Assembly (NCBI GenBank): GCA_037693485.1
Contig: CM075348.1
Coordinates: forward strand, 36,078,501-36,142,500
Direction: 5' to 3'
Length of the DNA: 64,000 nucleotides
Source of the DNA: Kitagawia praeruptora
Taxonomy: Eukaryota > Streptophyta > Magnoliopsida > Apiales > Apiaceae
Part shown: positions 12,246 to 23,148 of the stretch, piece after piece
Numbering within the stretch: the stretch's first letter is position 1
Layout: every line of letters begins with the position of its first letter
Position numbers and translations under genes: made by a program
The notes under the pieces: model-generated
Database searches by the model: none
The model's input: only the letters and a program-made list of their open reading frames with translations
What the model was told of the DNA's origin: nothing

Positions 12246-13389
12246 TACTGGACATTTTTTTTAAAAAAATGTGTTTCATTGATATTCATGTACAACAAAT
12301 TGCACAATTACAACAAATTGCACAATGAGATCAATATATAAATCATAAGAATTCACAATCATAATAAAAAAAATCATACATTAATCATAAAACATAATAT
12401 TCATAAGTTCAAATCACATTTCCAAAATAATTGTTTAAATTTACTAAAGTGACAATCATAACAACAAATTAAGAAATGTTTTACAAGTTTAAACTAATCG
12501 CCCTTAAAGTTCCCATCATCGTTGAATCATTCTATCCACTTTCTTTATAAATTTTGTCTTCATTATGTTTTTTTTCTTTTTGTTGGCCTCGAAACCAATA
12601 TTCTCTTCTTCAAGTGACAACAATCTACATAAGGAATGCAAGAAAAAACAATTAGTATCAATTATACACACATACATAAATAATTAATCAAGAACAATTG
12701 AAAATATGAACTAATCAAGAACAAAAAAAATTAAGAACACACACGCACTGACACACACACACATACACACACACATTAGTAAACATGTACGAATATATAT
12801 AAAGTACACATATATTAGATATAAATCAAATTCACACAAATATTAGAGGGAATAGATTTTTACCCGACTTGTATAAGGAGATAAATTGGTTGATATGATA
12901 ATGAAATTTAATGAAGTGGATGGAGAGATAGAGATGAAAATGAAAGTTAAAAGGGAGAAGAAATTTGGTGAAGTGGATGGAGAGATAGAGATGAAAATTG
13001 GTGAAGTAGTTAGTTTAAATAAAATTTGGTGAAATCTTGAAAATTTGAATTTATGCGAAAAAATTAAAATTTTTAGTTTGGGCTTCATTTTCAAATTTTT
13101 TGTGAAATTAAGGCTTATTTCCAACCAATATGCGGTAGGTAATGAGTTTGGTCAAAAATTTTGAATTTTTCATTCGAACGCTCTTTTTGAAATTTTGGTT
13201 TTAGCGGTTAGTTTTGATTTTTTCGTAAAAATGTGACCTATTCCTACCAATTGGCCGTAGATATTAAGTTTGGTTGAAAAAAATATTGTAGTTCACAGGA
13301 ATCGAACCTTCAACCTCCCATGAGAAAAGTGCAATCTCATGCCACTACCTCAAGAAATTTCTTATACAAAATATTATCTAAAATATATA
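12246..13389. other. AT-rich interior of the outer CACTA element
   Basis: No gene. A CA-rich microsatellite is at 12738-12777, and a 60-bp direct repeat (AAGTGGATGGAGAGATAGAGATGA repeated at 12914 and 12973) lies within 12895-13000. Confidence 0.5.
13296..13353 (-). other. tRNA-like relic with A- and B-box motifs
   Basis: On the minus strand GGTAGTGGCATGAG is followed 30 bases later by GGTTCGATTCC, resembling the internal pol III A and B boxes. No cloverleaf closes, so this is a tRNA-derived relic, not a tRNA gene. A similar pair is at 31164-31217 on the other side of the nested LTR element. Confidence 0.4.
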
Positions 13390-14287
13390 TTGTGCCCAAA
13401 ATCTCCATGGGCTAGATTTAGGCCCATTAAGCTATAGGGTCTAATCTATATGAGGCATAAGATAGATCCCGTACAAGATAAGAAGACTAGACATGAAGAA
13501 ATGAGCACTCACTGAGTAGACAATTAAGAAGCTACAAGTATTATGAGGTTCTTAATGAACCGGAAGATGAGTAGATTACGAATGGACTAGGTTCCTCCCT
13601 GCAGAAGAGTTCAAGACAGCCTAGCAACAGTAGTGAAGACAGCAAGGGCATATGGGAACCACAAAGAGGCTCCCCAGACTAATATATTTGTTATTTGTGC
13701 AGGTACAGTTTCCTGTAGAGAGGTTCCTGAGAAACAGGTTCCTAGACAGAGGTTCCTGAGAACCAGGTTCCGAAATATAGGTTCCTGAGCACCAGGTTCC
13801 TGAGACATAGGTTCTTGAGCACCAGGTTCCTGAGCGTAGCCAGCCAGAAAGAGACCGAATTATTATTAGAGTGTAATTCTAGGACGCAGTTGATCCTAGA
13901 ATGCCTCTAATAGACATGAGAATTATAGTAGAGTACGAACTCGAGTTCTACTCTACTTAGCCAACCAGTTCGTGGTAAACTTTAAAGGAACTTGAGTCCA
14001 ACACAAACTAGACAACCGAATACAGCTGGTTAAACAAAATCAGCTTCGCATTAGAACTATATGAGCTTGATCCCTATATAAACAAGGGTACGTATGCACC
14101 TTGGAAGAACGACCACAGATCTCGCTAATGGAACCTGCGATGATTCTCGTAACCTCTCAAGCTCAACTCACCCCCACCATCAAATCACACCCAAATCACC
14201 AAAAAAACAGCTAATTACATGTGTTACACTTGTAAATTCCAGTGGGCCTCCAAAAATCACGTTGATTACGAAAATCCTCCATCAACA
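13390..14287 (+). repeat. 5' LTR of the large non-coding element
   Basis: Paired with 29812-30707. The 3' copy starts TGTTGTGTCC, whereas this copy starts TTGTGCCC, as if two bases of TGTTGTG were lost. It ends CCATCAACA. A TATA box (CTATATAAAC) is at 14072-14081. Repeated AGGTTCCTGAG units occupy 13720-13830, and a hairpin GGTTC/GAACC lies at 13551-13565. Confidence 0.9.
14072..14081 (+). promoter_or_regulatory. TATA box of the non-coding element LTR
   Basis: CTATATAAAC preceded by CTTGATCC. The same context (CTTGATCCCATATAAA) occurs on the minus strand in the related LTR near 46825-46840. Confidence 0.5.
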
Positions 14288-14306
14288 TTGGCGCTAGAAG
14301 GAGGGG
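14288..14306 (+). other. Primer-binding site of the large non-coding element
   Basis: TTGGCGCTAGAAGGAGGGG lies directly after the LTR. The TGGCGC start and the position mark a primer site; the tRNA is not assigned. Confidence 0.7.
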
Positions 14307-14711
14307 AATTCCTTGCTCGTTTGTGGAGGACAAACAAGAAATCAAACAAATATAGGTGGGTTACATCGTGTTATTAGAGTTGAATTGGGAGAGACACTCG
14401 TGGATGTTGTGTAAAAAACTTATACACGAAAACAACGTAAACTATTCATAATCATGGACGCATAGGATGATGATAATAGGCAGCGTGGAAGTCAGATGAT
14501 CATTATCGTCCCGAGAACTCATATTTATAGGTGAAACTTATTCACTTAATAATTCTAGCATGTATCAATGGAGTTTGGCTTGGTAAGGACGACAGGTTTG
14601 GTGAAGATAACCGGTAGTATTCATGGTTTAAACAGATAAAGGATCGTAGTTGTTCTGTTGGTGATGAAGTGCTGGTTATTAATGGCAGTTTGAGAATATT
14701 ATGCTTCTATG

Positions 14712-14756
<45 letters not shown>

Positions 14757-15040
14757 TGCACATAATCAAGTTTGCTTCGGTGTTATTGCAAGATTAACCT
14801 ACAGTAGAGTGAGATACGGCGAACAGTGAGATACGGCGAACAATGATAAATCTAAAAAGCAACGATTACTGTTTAAGAAGCAAAGATTAAGCGTTGATGA
14901 AACAAAGATAGCTAACTAGAGACCCGTATACTACGCAATAAACCAAGCATTGAGTTGAAGGTAGCCAACATGGGATCACAGGTTCACAAAGGTTTACATG
15001 TTTCAGGCAGGCAACGTGAAGGTTAGATGCAGGATACATG
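14307..15040. other. Non-coding leader of the large element, with a (TA)n tract
   Basis: No coding sequence. A (TA)n microsatellite lies at 14711-14753, and a short direct repeat GTGAGATACGGCGAACA lies near 14810-14841. Confidence 0.55.
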
Positions 15041-15244
15041 GTGCACTACGCCATAGATGACTTTACACAACATTTTTGCATGGTGATGCCGTTTGAAAAG
15101 TGATGCGTGATGCCGTAGCTATTTTCATCATTACCTATTACAACACCAAGTATTTGTGTGAGCTTAGACATGAAAAGTGTTGGCGTAGATGTTTATAATG
15201 TATTATACTATTATGTATTTATTTTTATTTTTTTATTTTATATT

Positions 15245-15510
15245 ATAATGCTGACTAGGCAATGGTGACTGTGTTTCGACGTGGCAGTGGGACCCACACT
15301 ATTGACTGACTTTGCGGATGTGGCATGCTGAAGGGGGAGTGGCCCCACCCTGCTGTCGTGGCATGCTGACGTGGCAGGTGGGCCCCACCCCTATTGACGT
15401 GCCTTGCTGACGTGGCAGGTGGGACCCATCCTGCTGACATGGTAGCTGATGTGACAGTGGGTCCCACCCCTTGCTAACATGGCAACTGATGTGGCAGTGG
15501 GTCCCGCAGG
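15245..15510 (+). repeat. Left subterminal repeats of the Pack-CACTA
   Basis: About eight degenerate direct copies of a TGACGTGGCAGGTGGGACCC unit. A second block of about seven copies is at 15920-16095. These mirror the inverted copies at 19680-19780. Confidence 0.75.
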
Positions 15511-17207
15511 GCTAATTTTCTATTTTTTAAAAAAAAATTAAAAATAATTCACACAATAAATAACATTTTAAATAAAATAATAAAAAATAATTATAAAATT
15601 GATAATTTTAAAACTTTTACGTTTTTTAATTAAGAAATTGTATATATGTATTAAAAATAATTTATACAATAAATAACACTTTACATAAAACGTTAAAAAA
15701 ATTGTGAAATGAATTTATTTATTATATCAAAAACATTAAATTAAGAGAATTTACCAAATATACTAAGTTTTCTAATTTATTTTGCAAAAATACTATCTCT
15801 TCAAATTCATTGCAAATATAATATCTTAATTGCAAATATAATATCTTAATTTTTTTATACTATTATGTATTTATATTTTTTTTAATTTATTATATTTTAA
15901 AAAAAATTGGATGAATAGTACCCGCTGACGTGGCATGTCACATCAGCCATGTGGCATGGCACGTGGTACTGCCACATTAGAAGGTGGTCCCCACCTTGCT
16001 GACATGGCAACGCCATGTGGCATGCCACGTCAGTTGACGTGGCAGCTGACTGGTCATGATGCGTGGCTGCTGATGTGGCAGTTGGCCTCGCAGGGGGATT
16101 TATTTTGTTTTAAAAAAACTAAAAATTATTATTTTTTTAATAAAAAAGGTATTTTTCAATTAAATTAATAAATTTGCAAATAACTTTTCTTAACAAAAGT
16201 AAAATCACAAAAAATTAATTTTATATTTATCAAAAAAATCTATTAAATTAAATAGGAATGAAAACGATGATTTTTTTTGAATAATTTGAAATTGAAATAT
16301 TTTGTAAAAAAAAGTTTTCAAAAATAAAATAATTACAAAACTTGCGTTAAAAAAAATAGTACTAAATGAAATTTGATGAGCGGCAATTTTTACTGCCTAA
16401 ATTTTGACAATTATTGTTGTAAATCAAAGAAAAGGATCAAAACATATTACAATTAGGGATACACACCCTCAGCCCCTCAGCCGCACAGTCTCACCGCTCA
16501 CTCTCATAGACACTCTTAATTAGGGGAAGCTATATTAGAACTTCAAGACCTCAATTAGGTTCGATTTGTACATGTATTTGTTTATGTCTCTCTCTTTGTT
16601 CTTCGATTTGTACTTAGATTTGTATATGTCTCTCTCTATGTTCTTCAATTTGTAATTGTATTTGTATATTTCCCTCTCTCTGTCTCTCTCTATATTCTTC
16701 GATTTGTAATTGTATTTGTATATTTACCACTCCTTTCTCTCTTTTTCATTTTAATAAAGGCTGATGTAATGATCTGTGGGTTGATTAATCAGGATAGTTA
16801 TAGTCCAGAGACATCGATGAAGATTGGTGGAGAGTCCTTTAACACAAGGACCTGGTCTCAATTGATACAGGTTCATCTTTTGCTCCTTGTTAATGGTTTC
16901 TTGATTTGTTAATCTATATATTATCTCGGACCTCATTTCTGCTTGCCTTGAATAGGTCAATTTTCTGAAGCATTTTCTTGCGGGTGGATTTGTCAAGCAA
17001 ATGCAGGTCACTTCTATTCATTCTTTGCCTTGACACAAGGACCTGGTCTCAGTGGGTATCTTGTTTGCATTTTTTTCCGACACCTTAGACCACATATATA
17101 TTTTAATAAGAAAAGTTGTTTTGAAAGCTAAGATATAATCTGACCTCCTTTTATGTCGGATATCTCACTCCTACATTTTAACAATTATTTTTTCGCGTTT
17201 ATTGTAG
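15511..17207. other. AT-rich interior of the Pack-CACTA, possible 5' leader
   Basis: AT-rich filler to about 16440, then pyrimidine-rich sequence (16490-16740) resembling a plant 5' leader with CTCTCT tracts. ACAAGGACCTGGTCTCA occurs twice (16853 and 17036). A GT/AG-flanked segment near 16955-17006 could be a captured exon, but I do not recognise its translation. Confidence 0.4.
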
Positions 17208-17989
17208 GTTGGTTGGATTGCCCTGCAGCTGGTCACGAGATTGGTTGCATTATTCCATCCAAAGTTCTGCTTGGTGAAGCATTTAATGACTCCGTTCTTC
17301 CTGGAAAAAGATACTCTTCCAGGCAAGTGATCCATCAGCAAAGAGTTTTAGGAAGAAAGGTGAGTTTACTGTGCTTCTATTTGGTTTCCTTAGTCTGCAT
17401 ATTGGTGTGTGTCCTTCAAATTCGAAGCTTTATTTTACTGAACAGGGAAACAAACGTTATTCTTGAAAATGAGACTAGCCTGTTGTTCACTCTTGCATTC
17501 TTTAGTCCTTTGAGATATGAGTAATTTGTGCTTTTGGTTTTTTATAGTCCTCATTCCTAAAAATTTGTAATGCATTATGATTTCTTTATTCATGAGCAAA
17601 GAATCATAAATCATGCTCAAGATAATGTTCTCTAATAGAAGAAATAGTTATATATATATATATATATATATATAGTAAGGATCTAGAGAAAACCCCTTTA
17701 AAAGGAGAACTTAGAAAACTAAATTAAAATATAGCACATATGGTATTCAAACTGATCGTTGGGAGATGGAGAAAAATGTGGTAAAATTAGATTTTAAAAA
17801 AATATCACCGATTGACGGGAAAAATCAAATTAAAAACGGAGGGGATTAGGTGAGATTGTGTGTGTGAGGGTGTATTTGATTAGTGTGTGGGTGCCCCTGG
17901 CGGGGCCATTGATTATAATACATCCAATGGTTAGGATTAGTACCTTAGTTTTCTTCAAAAAAAGAGTTCTCTTTTGAGCCACACCCATA

Positions 17990-18032
<43 letters not shown>

Positions 18033-19091
18033 TAATGTAAAAGTATCCTAATTAGCTGAACTTCATAAATGAATATTACCTACCTTTATGAAATCAAAGA
18101 TTATACATCAATTTGAGAGATCCATCATACTTGGTCCTTGGTATACTTGAACTCTATTTCCAACTCATGTGTTTGCCCCATTTATTATTATAAGCAACAG
18201 ATGCCTGCAAGTTGCAGTGATAGTGATTACATGAAAAAGTTTACTTATACGCAGCTTAACATATGATATCTCTACTTGTTGATTTCATCTTGGTTTGGTA
18301 ATCGATCTTACGAACACTTGTCATTACTAGTTAGTCAGTGATTAGAAGAAAGAAGGCATCAAGCATGTTAAGGTAAGTAAGGATGACTGCCTTGTCGCAA
18401 GTGTAGTACACGAACTTTGGGATTCTCAAGTTTCTTGTCTTTCAGATTTCTTGCAAGGGGCGGGATTCTGTTCCTGACAATGATGCAGTAAATCAATTTG
18501 TTTATGAGGTAAAACTCTTGTCACGAACTTTGGAAGCTATCGGAACATGTAATTGTACGTGTAATAATATTTTATGAAAACCTATCTGAATTCTAAGTTT
18601 CTAACCACAACTATTTTTTGAAAGTGTATTAAGAGTGAACCAAGTTCTAAGTAATATTTAAGAGTATCGCCAAGGAACTCTCACACAAAACCATGTTCAC
18701 ACATTCAGTCCATTGTCATAGCTATTCCATTCTTTAGTCCCTTGGAACGGCGATGCAATGCCAGATGAGGATGATGATGGAGATCTTGCTTCTCCATTAC
18801 ATGTATGAAAAAAATTAATTGTAATTTTAGTCATAATTATTCAACAATATGAAAATATATACCAATGCCATGTAGTAAAATGACAGCACGACCATGCACC
18901 CTATTGAAAGAACTTAAGTCTTGTTGTTGTCCATTGCTTTCTGTTGTACTACTTCACATTGTTTTACCCTTTCCCTCTTATTATATATTTCCTATCAGGA
19001 GAATCATGAGATAGAGGGACCAATGACAAATGATGACGTTTTGGGAGACAGTATCCCTTTTGACCAGCAAGAAGCAATGAGACAGTTCTGA
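17208..19091 (+). pseudogene. Captured exons of an mRNA-capping enzyme (phosphatase-domain region)
   Basis: Four exon-like segments, each with an AG before it and the first three with GT after. 17208-17359 reads (G)WLDCPAAGHEIGCIIPSKV to VLGRK. 18446-18508 reads ISCKGRDSVPDNDAVNQFVYE with one codon per residue. 18738-18802 reads PWNGDAMPDEDDDGDLASPLH. 18999-19091 reads ENHEIEGPMTNDDVLGDSIP, then DQQEAMRQF and TGA. These match, in order, the plant mRNA-capping enzyme's RNA-triphosphatase (dual-specificity-phosphatase-like) region and the linker towards the guanylyltransferase. The exons that would carry the HCxxxxxR catalytic loop and the whole guanylyltransferase are absent, so no enzyme can be made. 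Recognition is from memory of the family. Confidence 0.75.
17675..17992. mobile_element. MITE-like block between two (TA)n tracts
   Basis: A 318-bp block flanked by (TA)n at 17649-17674 and 17993-18026. Its ends hold imperfect inverted repeats (AAAAGGAGAAC...GAAAACTAA on the left against the complement of TTAGTTTTC...GTTCTCTTTT on the right). This fits a MITE that targets TA microsatellites, as rice Micron does; the family is not established. It lies in what would be an intron of the captured gene. Confidence 0.5.
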
Positions 19092-19298
19092 CCGGTCAGG
19101 GTAAGGGCTTGATCCCATCTATTGTACTTGAATCTGATGTGTTAACATCAATGCTTGTAATTAACTTTGCCCCTTCACTGTTATTATGTATAGGCTGGAG
19201 ATTAATCTGATGCAATGGTATGTATTGTTGTGAATTTGGTGTTAGCAGTTCTTTTTAGTCAAGTAGTTTTATTGTTTTTATATTTCTTGCATGTTTCA

Positions 19299-19405
19299 GG
19301 TGCACCATGGATTTTATTCTGCTTACCACAACACATCTGTGCGCCCAGGAATCTAAAGTGATGTTAAAAGTGCAAAGGAGTTATAAGGAGACCTTCACTA
19401 TGAAG
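19299..19405 (+). pseudogene. Captured exon of a class-3 lipase-like gene
   Basis: After a CAG acceptor the frame reads VHHGFYSAYHNTSVRPGI, then DVKSAKEL and GDLHYEV, with TAA-type stops after PGI (19355) and after KEL. This is the segment just before the GxSxG nucleophile elbow in plant class-3 lipases (typically followed by VTGHSMGG). The catalytic serine part is not present. It has no relation to the capping-enzyme exons except that the same transposon carries both. Confidence 0.7.
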
Positions 19406-19679
19406 TTGATATTTATTTCATTTTGTATTGATGTAATGTAGTTCTATTGTTTTATTTTGGAGTTGATGATTGCGAAATGGAAAAACAGGTTTTAATTTTT
19501 AATCAGAAGTGTGATGTACTGGAAATTGTATTTATCAAAATTGTATTCTTAATTTTCCATTGCAAAGATGTTGCAAAAGCTATAACAAAGTGTTGCCATA
19601 GCTATAAGATTTATTAAAAAATGTTGTAATAGTTTAATTTGGTGTTGCCATATGTTCCAAGAAAGTGTTGCAAAAGACT

Positions 19680-19980
19680 TAGGTGGGTCCCACCTGTCAG
19701 TGGGCCCCGCCACGTGTCAGTGGGTCCTGCCACATGTCAGTAGGTCCCGCCACCTGTTTGTGGGTCCAGCCACGTGTCAGTGTCCATTTACACCAAATTT
19801 GTATCCTACGGCAACATATTTTATCATGTTGCTGTAGGTGTAAAAGTGTTGCTATTGACCCTACGCCAACATCGAAAAAGCTAACACCCGAAAAGTGTTG
19901 CCGTAGATACTTTTTAGGCTACGGCAACAGTTTTGGGCCTTTCGCAACAGTTTTGAAGTGTTGTCAAAGGCCTTCTATGG
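19680..19980 (-). repeat. Right subterminal repeats of the Pack-CACTA
   Basis: GTGGGTCCCGCCACGTGTCAG-type units at 19680-19780, then copies of CTACGGCAACA and GTGTTGCCGTAG at 19805-19940. They are inverted relative to the left side. Confidence 0.7.
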
Positions 19981-19990
19981 TGTAGTGGTG

Positions 19991-22459
19991 GTACTTCTCT
20001 CGATAACCTATATACAAACAAACTAAGCATTGGTGGGAGACTTGGATGATGGGTACCTGTTGTATCAAACCAAGGTAGACAAATTTATTATGAATCTTGG
20101 GTAGTGACGGATTTTGGTAGTCATGAATCCCGGGTGATTCAGGAAAACTTGCACTCATGTACATATGAGACACTTACGGCCATGTCTCGGTGATATTAAA
20201 AGCTTATGTACAATTAGTTTTACAAACACCTGGAAATAAGGTTATAGTACTAGATATGGATGAAACGAGATGGCATGGACAAATATGATGGTGTTTGTTG
20301 TTGCTGTTGAATCCAACTTGGACGTAAGAATTATTTGATTATGTACCAGGGTCCAGGGGTAATATAATATCGATAGTAGCAGCGGTATATTAACAGCAGT
20401 CCAGGATTCTTGAATCAACAGTCATGTCTGCTATCAAAACAAAGAGAAGTGGCGAGTATTAATACGACATAAGAATATAGGTTGATCAGTATTGATTCGA
20501 CGTTGTATGTGTAGGTGTTGAAGGTTTTGACCCTGAATAGAATCAGTAGTAGTAGCTAGTAGCTATGCATAGGAATATGATCAACAATCACGTTTCAAGA
20601 AGAAGAAGTGCAGTAGTTATTTATTGATCAAGCAATGCTAGTAAATCGTCAAGGTTATGAGTACGAGAGAGTTGATTGAACGTGGGATGGAGAAAATATC
20701 TCCCCAAGACTGTAGTTACAACAAAGATCGACCAGATAGCTTATGTGCACTACTTGTTCATTCAAGGATTTGATCTCAGGTCGAGAGAACAGTGGTGTTA
20801 AATTTCAAGTCTGGTGTCGAGATTAAAGATAAGAGCATTGGATACTATGGATTGAGATGAAAGCAACATTAAGCCAGGATGTATATATAGCAACAACGAT
20901 GCCAAGACATCAACCCAATAAACGATAAGAATAGGGAGTTTATAGATGTGGTTATTACTCAGAGTGTACTTGGTTTGACAAGGGAAAGTTTCATTTGTAC
21001 GATGACAACAGTTTCTTGGTGATATTGGTGCAGCTTGGAGATTGAATTAATGACGAAAATTAAACAACAAATGAAGCACGACTAACGGAATACATGTAAT
21101 TTGCTGGTGTTATGGACAGGCTGGTGAAAAACATAGTTGATAACGTACTTGCAATGCTAAATAATGCAGAGCAGGTTTTAACCAAGGAAAAAGGAGAATG
21201 TTAAGGTTATAAGGCTGCAAACAAAAGCGATGATGTTGTACCAGCGGCCAACTTGATGAAACAGGGGCAGGAGCGCACGAGGAAGACTTACGGAAAAATA
21301 CAAAACAATGCTCAAATATGTGAAGCTACAGGAACGAGGGTTTGTGAAGTCCTCCATCTACGCTAATTCAGTCTTTTGGTTGCTCGACAAACAAAAAAGT
21401 AGCAAAGAGCATGTATATGTGACGGAGTATAGGCCATAACAGAGTTATAAGATGCTGCTAAGATTAATAAAAAGAAACGGTGGCAACAAGAAGATGTCAT
21501 AGGTGCAGAACCGGCCTGATTATAATCGTACTAGAGAAGACTTTTGTTAAGAAATTTGAGGATCTATTAAGATCAGGAAAGCTAAGGATATGGTGAACAT
21601 GCGAAGCTAAAGGAAGACTATATAGATGAGCTCGCAGCAGTAGCAAAAAGGATGACATTCAAGGTGGTCAAAAGAAGAAGCAGTAGCAGTTTTCGCGGTA
21701 TGGTTAACAAAAAGAGAAGAAGGAGAGCTATGCACTAACCCAACAGAATCTATGCATGAATACACATGGATATTGAAGCACAAAGTAGCAGAAAGAGCTA
21801 AGAAGGTAGTATAAGGAACCAGTAGATCGGTTGTTTGCGTGAGATAAGGAGCTCAAATGCAGAAAATTCAGAATTTGAGGCTGTTTTTGAGCTAACTTGG
21901 CAGAATAAACTATTTTGATCTGGAAAGTTGCAGGTGCAGTATGATATATTGTTGGAAAGGTATCGGAGTGTAGTTTCTAGCAAAATTTACGGCTCGTAAA
22001 AATACCTTTTCTACAGAAAGTTATGCTATATTTAGTCAAGGGTGGTCCAGCTGTCCAGAAAAATCAGAATTTGAGGGTGTTTTTTAGCTACCTTGGCAGA
22101 ATAAAGTGTTTTGATCTGGAAGGTTCCAAGTACAGTGTGATATACCATTGGAAAGGTACCGGGATCTAGTTCTCAGCAAAATTTACCGCTCGTAAAAATA
22201 CATTTTTTACAAGAAGTTATCCCATTTTTAGTGAGAGGTGGTCAAGCTGTCCAGGGTACATTCTTGAGTTAAGTGTTTGCATTAAGACGTATAAGCAGTA
22301 ATAAGCAAAAGCAAGAATGAAGCACGAATATGGTTGATGTTTGAGGTCTGATAACCAAGAGGAGGATCAGTAATACATGTGGAGTGGACGACCGTGCTAG
22401 ATTGTGAGGTTTGGCATCTATGTTGGCCAGCTAGTTTAGATACTTGCCAGGATGCATGA
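19991..22459. other. Non-coding interior of the large LTR element
   Basis: Purine-rich sequence with no recognisable protein. A tandem duplication is annotated separately at 21858-22255. Confidence 0.55.
21858..22255. repeat. Two-copy tandem duplication, unit about 184 bp
   Basis: Copies begin with CAGAAAATTCAGAATTTGAGG (near 21860) and its match near 22045. Both continue through TTGGCAGAATAAA, TTTTGATCTGGAA and CTCGTAAAAATAC to GTCCAG, with about 15-20 percent divergence. Confidence 0.75.
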
Positions 22460-23143
22460 TGTGACAACCTGGGTCAAATCCCGAGCCTTTTTCGAAAACT
22501 GGGTCAAGTCCCGATTCCGAATCCGAAATAAGCAAAGCAAACTGGCCCAAATGCAGCCAACTTGGGTAAATAACCAGCCCACCACAGGCCCCCAAAAGAT
22601 CATGATTTTGTTGGTGCAATTAGTAGTAGTACTTTGCCTTATAAACTAAACAGAAGTCCCAAATCTCCTCGATGTGGGACTGGGGTGTTACGAACTCCCC
22701 CACTTAAACTCCTGACGTCCTCGTCAGGCCTGAACGGATATCCCATAGGTTCCGGATCGTTCCTCTCTAGTCATTGTGGGATAATACCGGCTGGCTTCGT
22801 GTCCCCACCTCCGGACCTCTGTCCATTGTGGGATAATACCACCAGCCTTCGTGTCCCCACCTCCGGCAACTTGACGAATCAAGCTTTCGAGAGTCGGCTC
22901 TGATACCATATGTGACAACCCGGGTCAAATCCCGAGCCTTTTTCGAAAATTTGGTCAAGTCCCGATTCCGAATCCGAAATAAGCAAAGCAAACTGGCCCA
23001 AATGCAGCCAACTTGGGTAAACAACCAGCCCACCACAGGCCCCCAAAAGATCATGATTTTGTTGGTGCAATTAGTAGTAGTACTTTGCCTTATAAACTAA
23101 ACAGAAGTCCCAAATCTCCTCGATGTGGGACTGGGGTGTTACA
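22460..23143 (-). mobile_element. TRIM (miniature LTR retrotransposon)
   Basis: Two 233-bp LTRs (22460-22692 and 22911-23143; starting TGTGACAACC, ending GTGTTACA) flank 218 bp of interior. The perfect duplication CATGA lies at 22455-22459 and 23144-23148. On the minus strand the primer site TGGTATCAGAGCC (initiator tRNA-Met type, 22896-22908) follows one LTR, and a purine-rich tract (AAGTGGGGGAGTTCG) precedes the other. No coding capacity. Confidence 0.93.
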
Positions 23144-23148
23144 CATGA

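Larger units (their letters stand above)
15044..19987 (+). mobile_element. Gene-carrying CACTA element (Pack-CACTA)
   Basis: Left terminus CACTACGCCATAGA and right terminus complementary to CACTACACCATAGAAGG, with a perfect 3-bp duplication GTG (15041-15043 and 19988-19990). Subterminal repeats built on TGACGTGGCAGGTGGG fill 15245-15510 and 15920-16095 on the left; their complements (GTGGGTCCCGCCACGTGTCAG) fill 19680-19780 on the right. CTACGGCAACA repeats lie at 19805-19940. There is no transposase. Inside are exon remnants of an mRNA-capping enzyme (17208-19091) and a class-3 lipase (19299-19405). Confidence 0.9.

Noticed and set aside
13296..13353. Possible tRNA gene
   Set aside because: A- and B-box motifs are present but no acceptor stem or cloverleaf could be closed.
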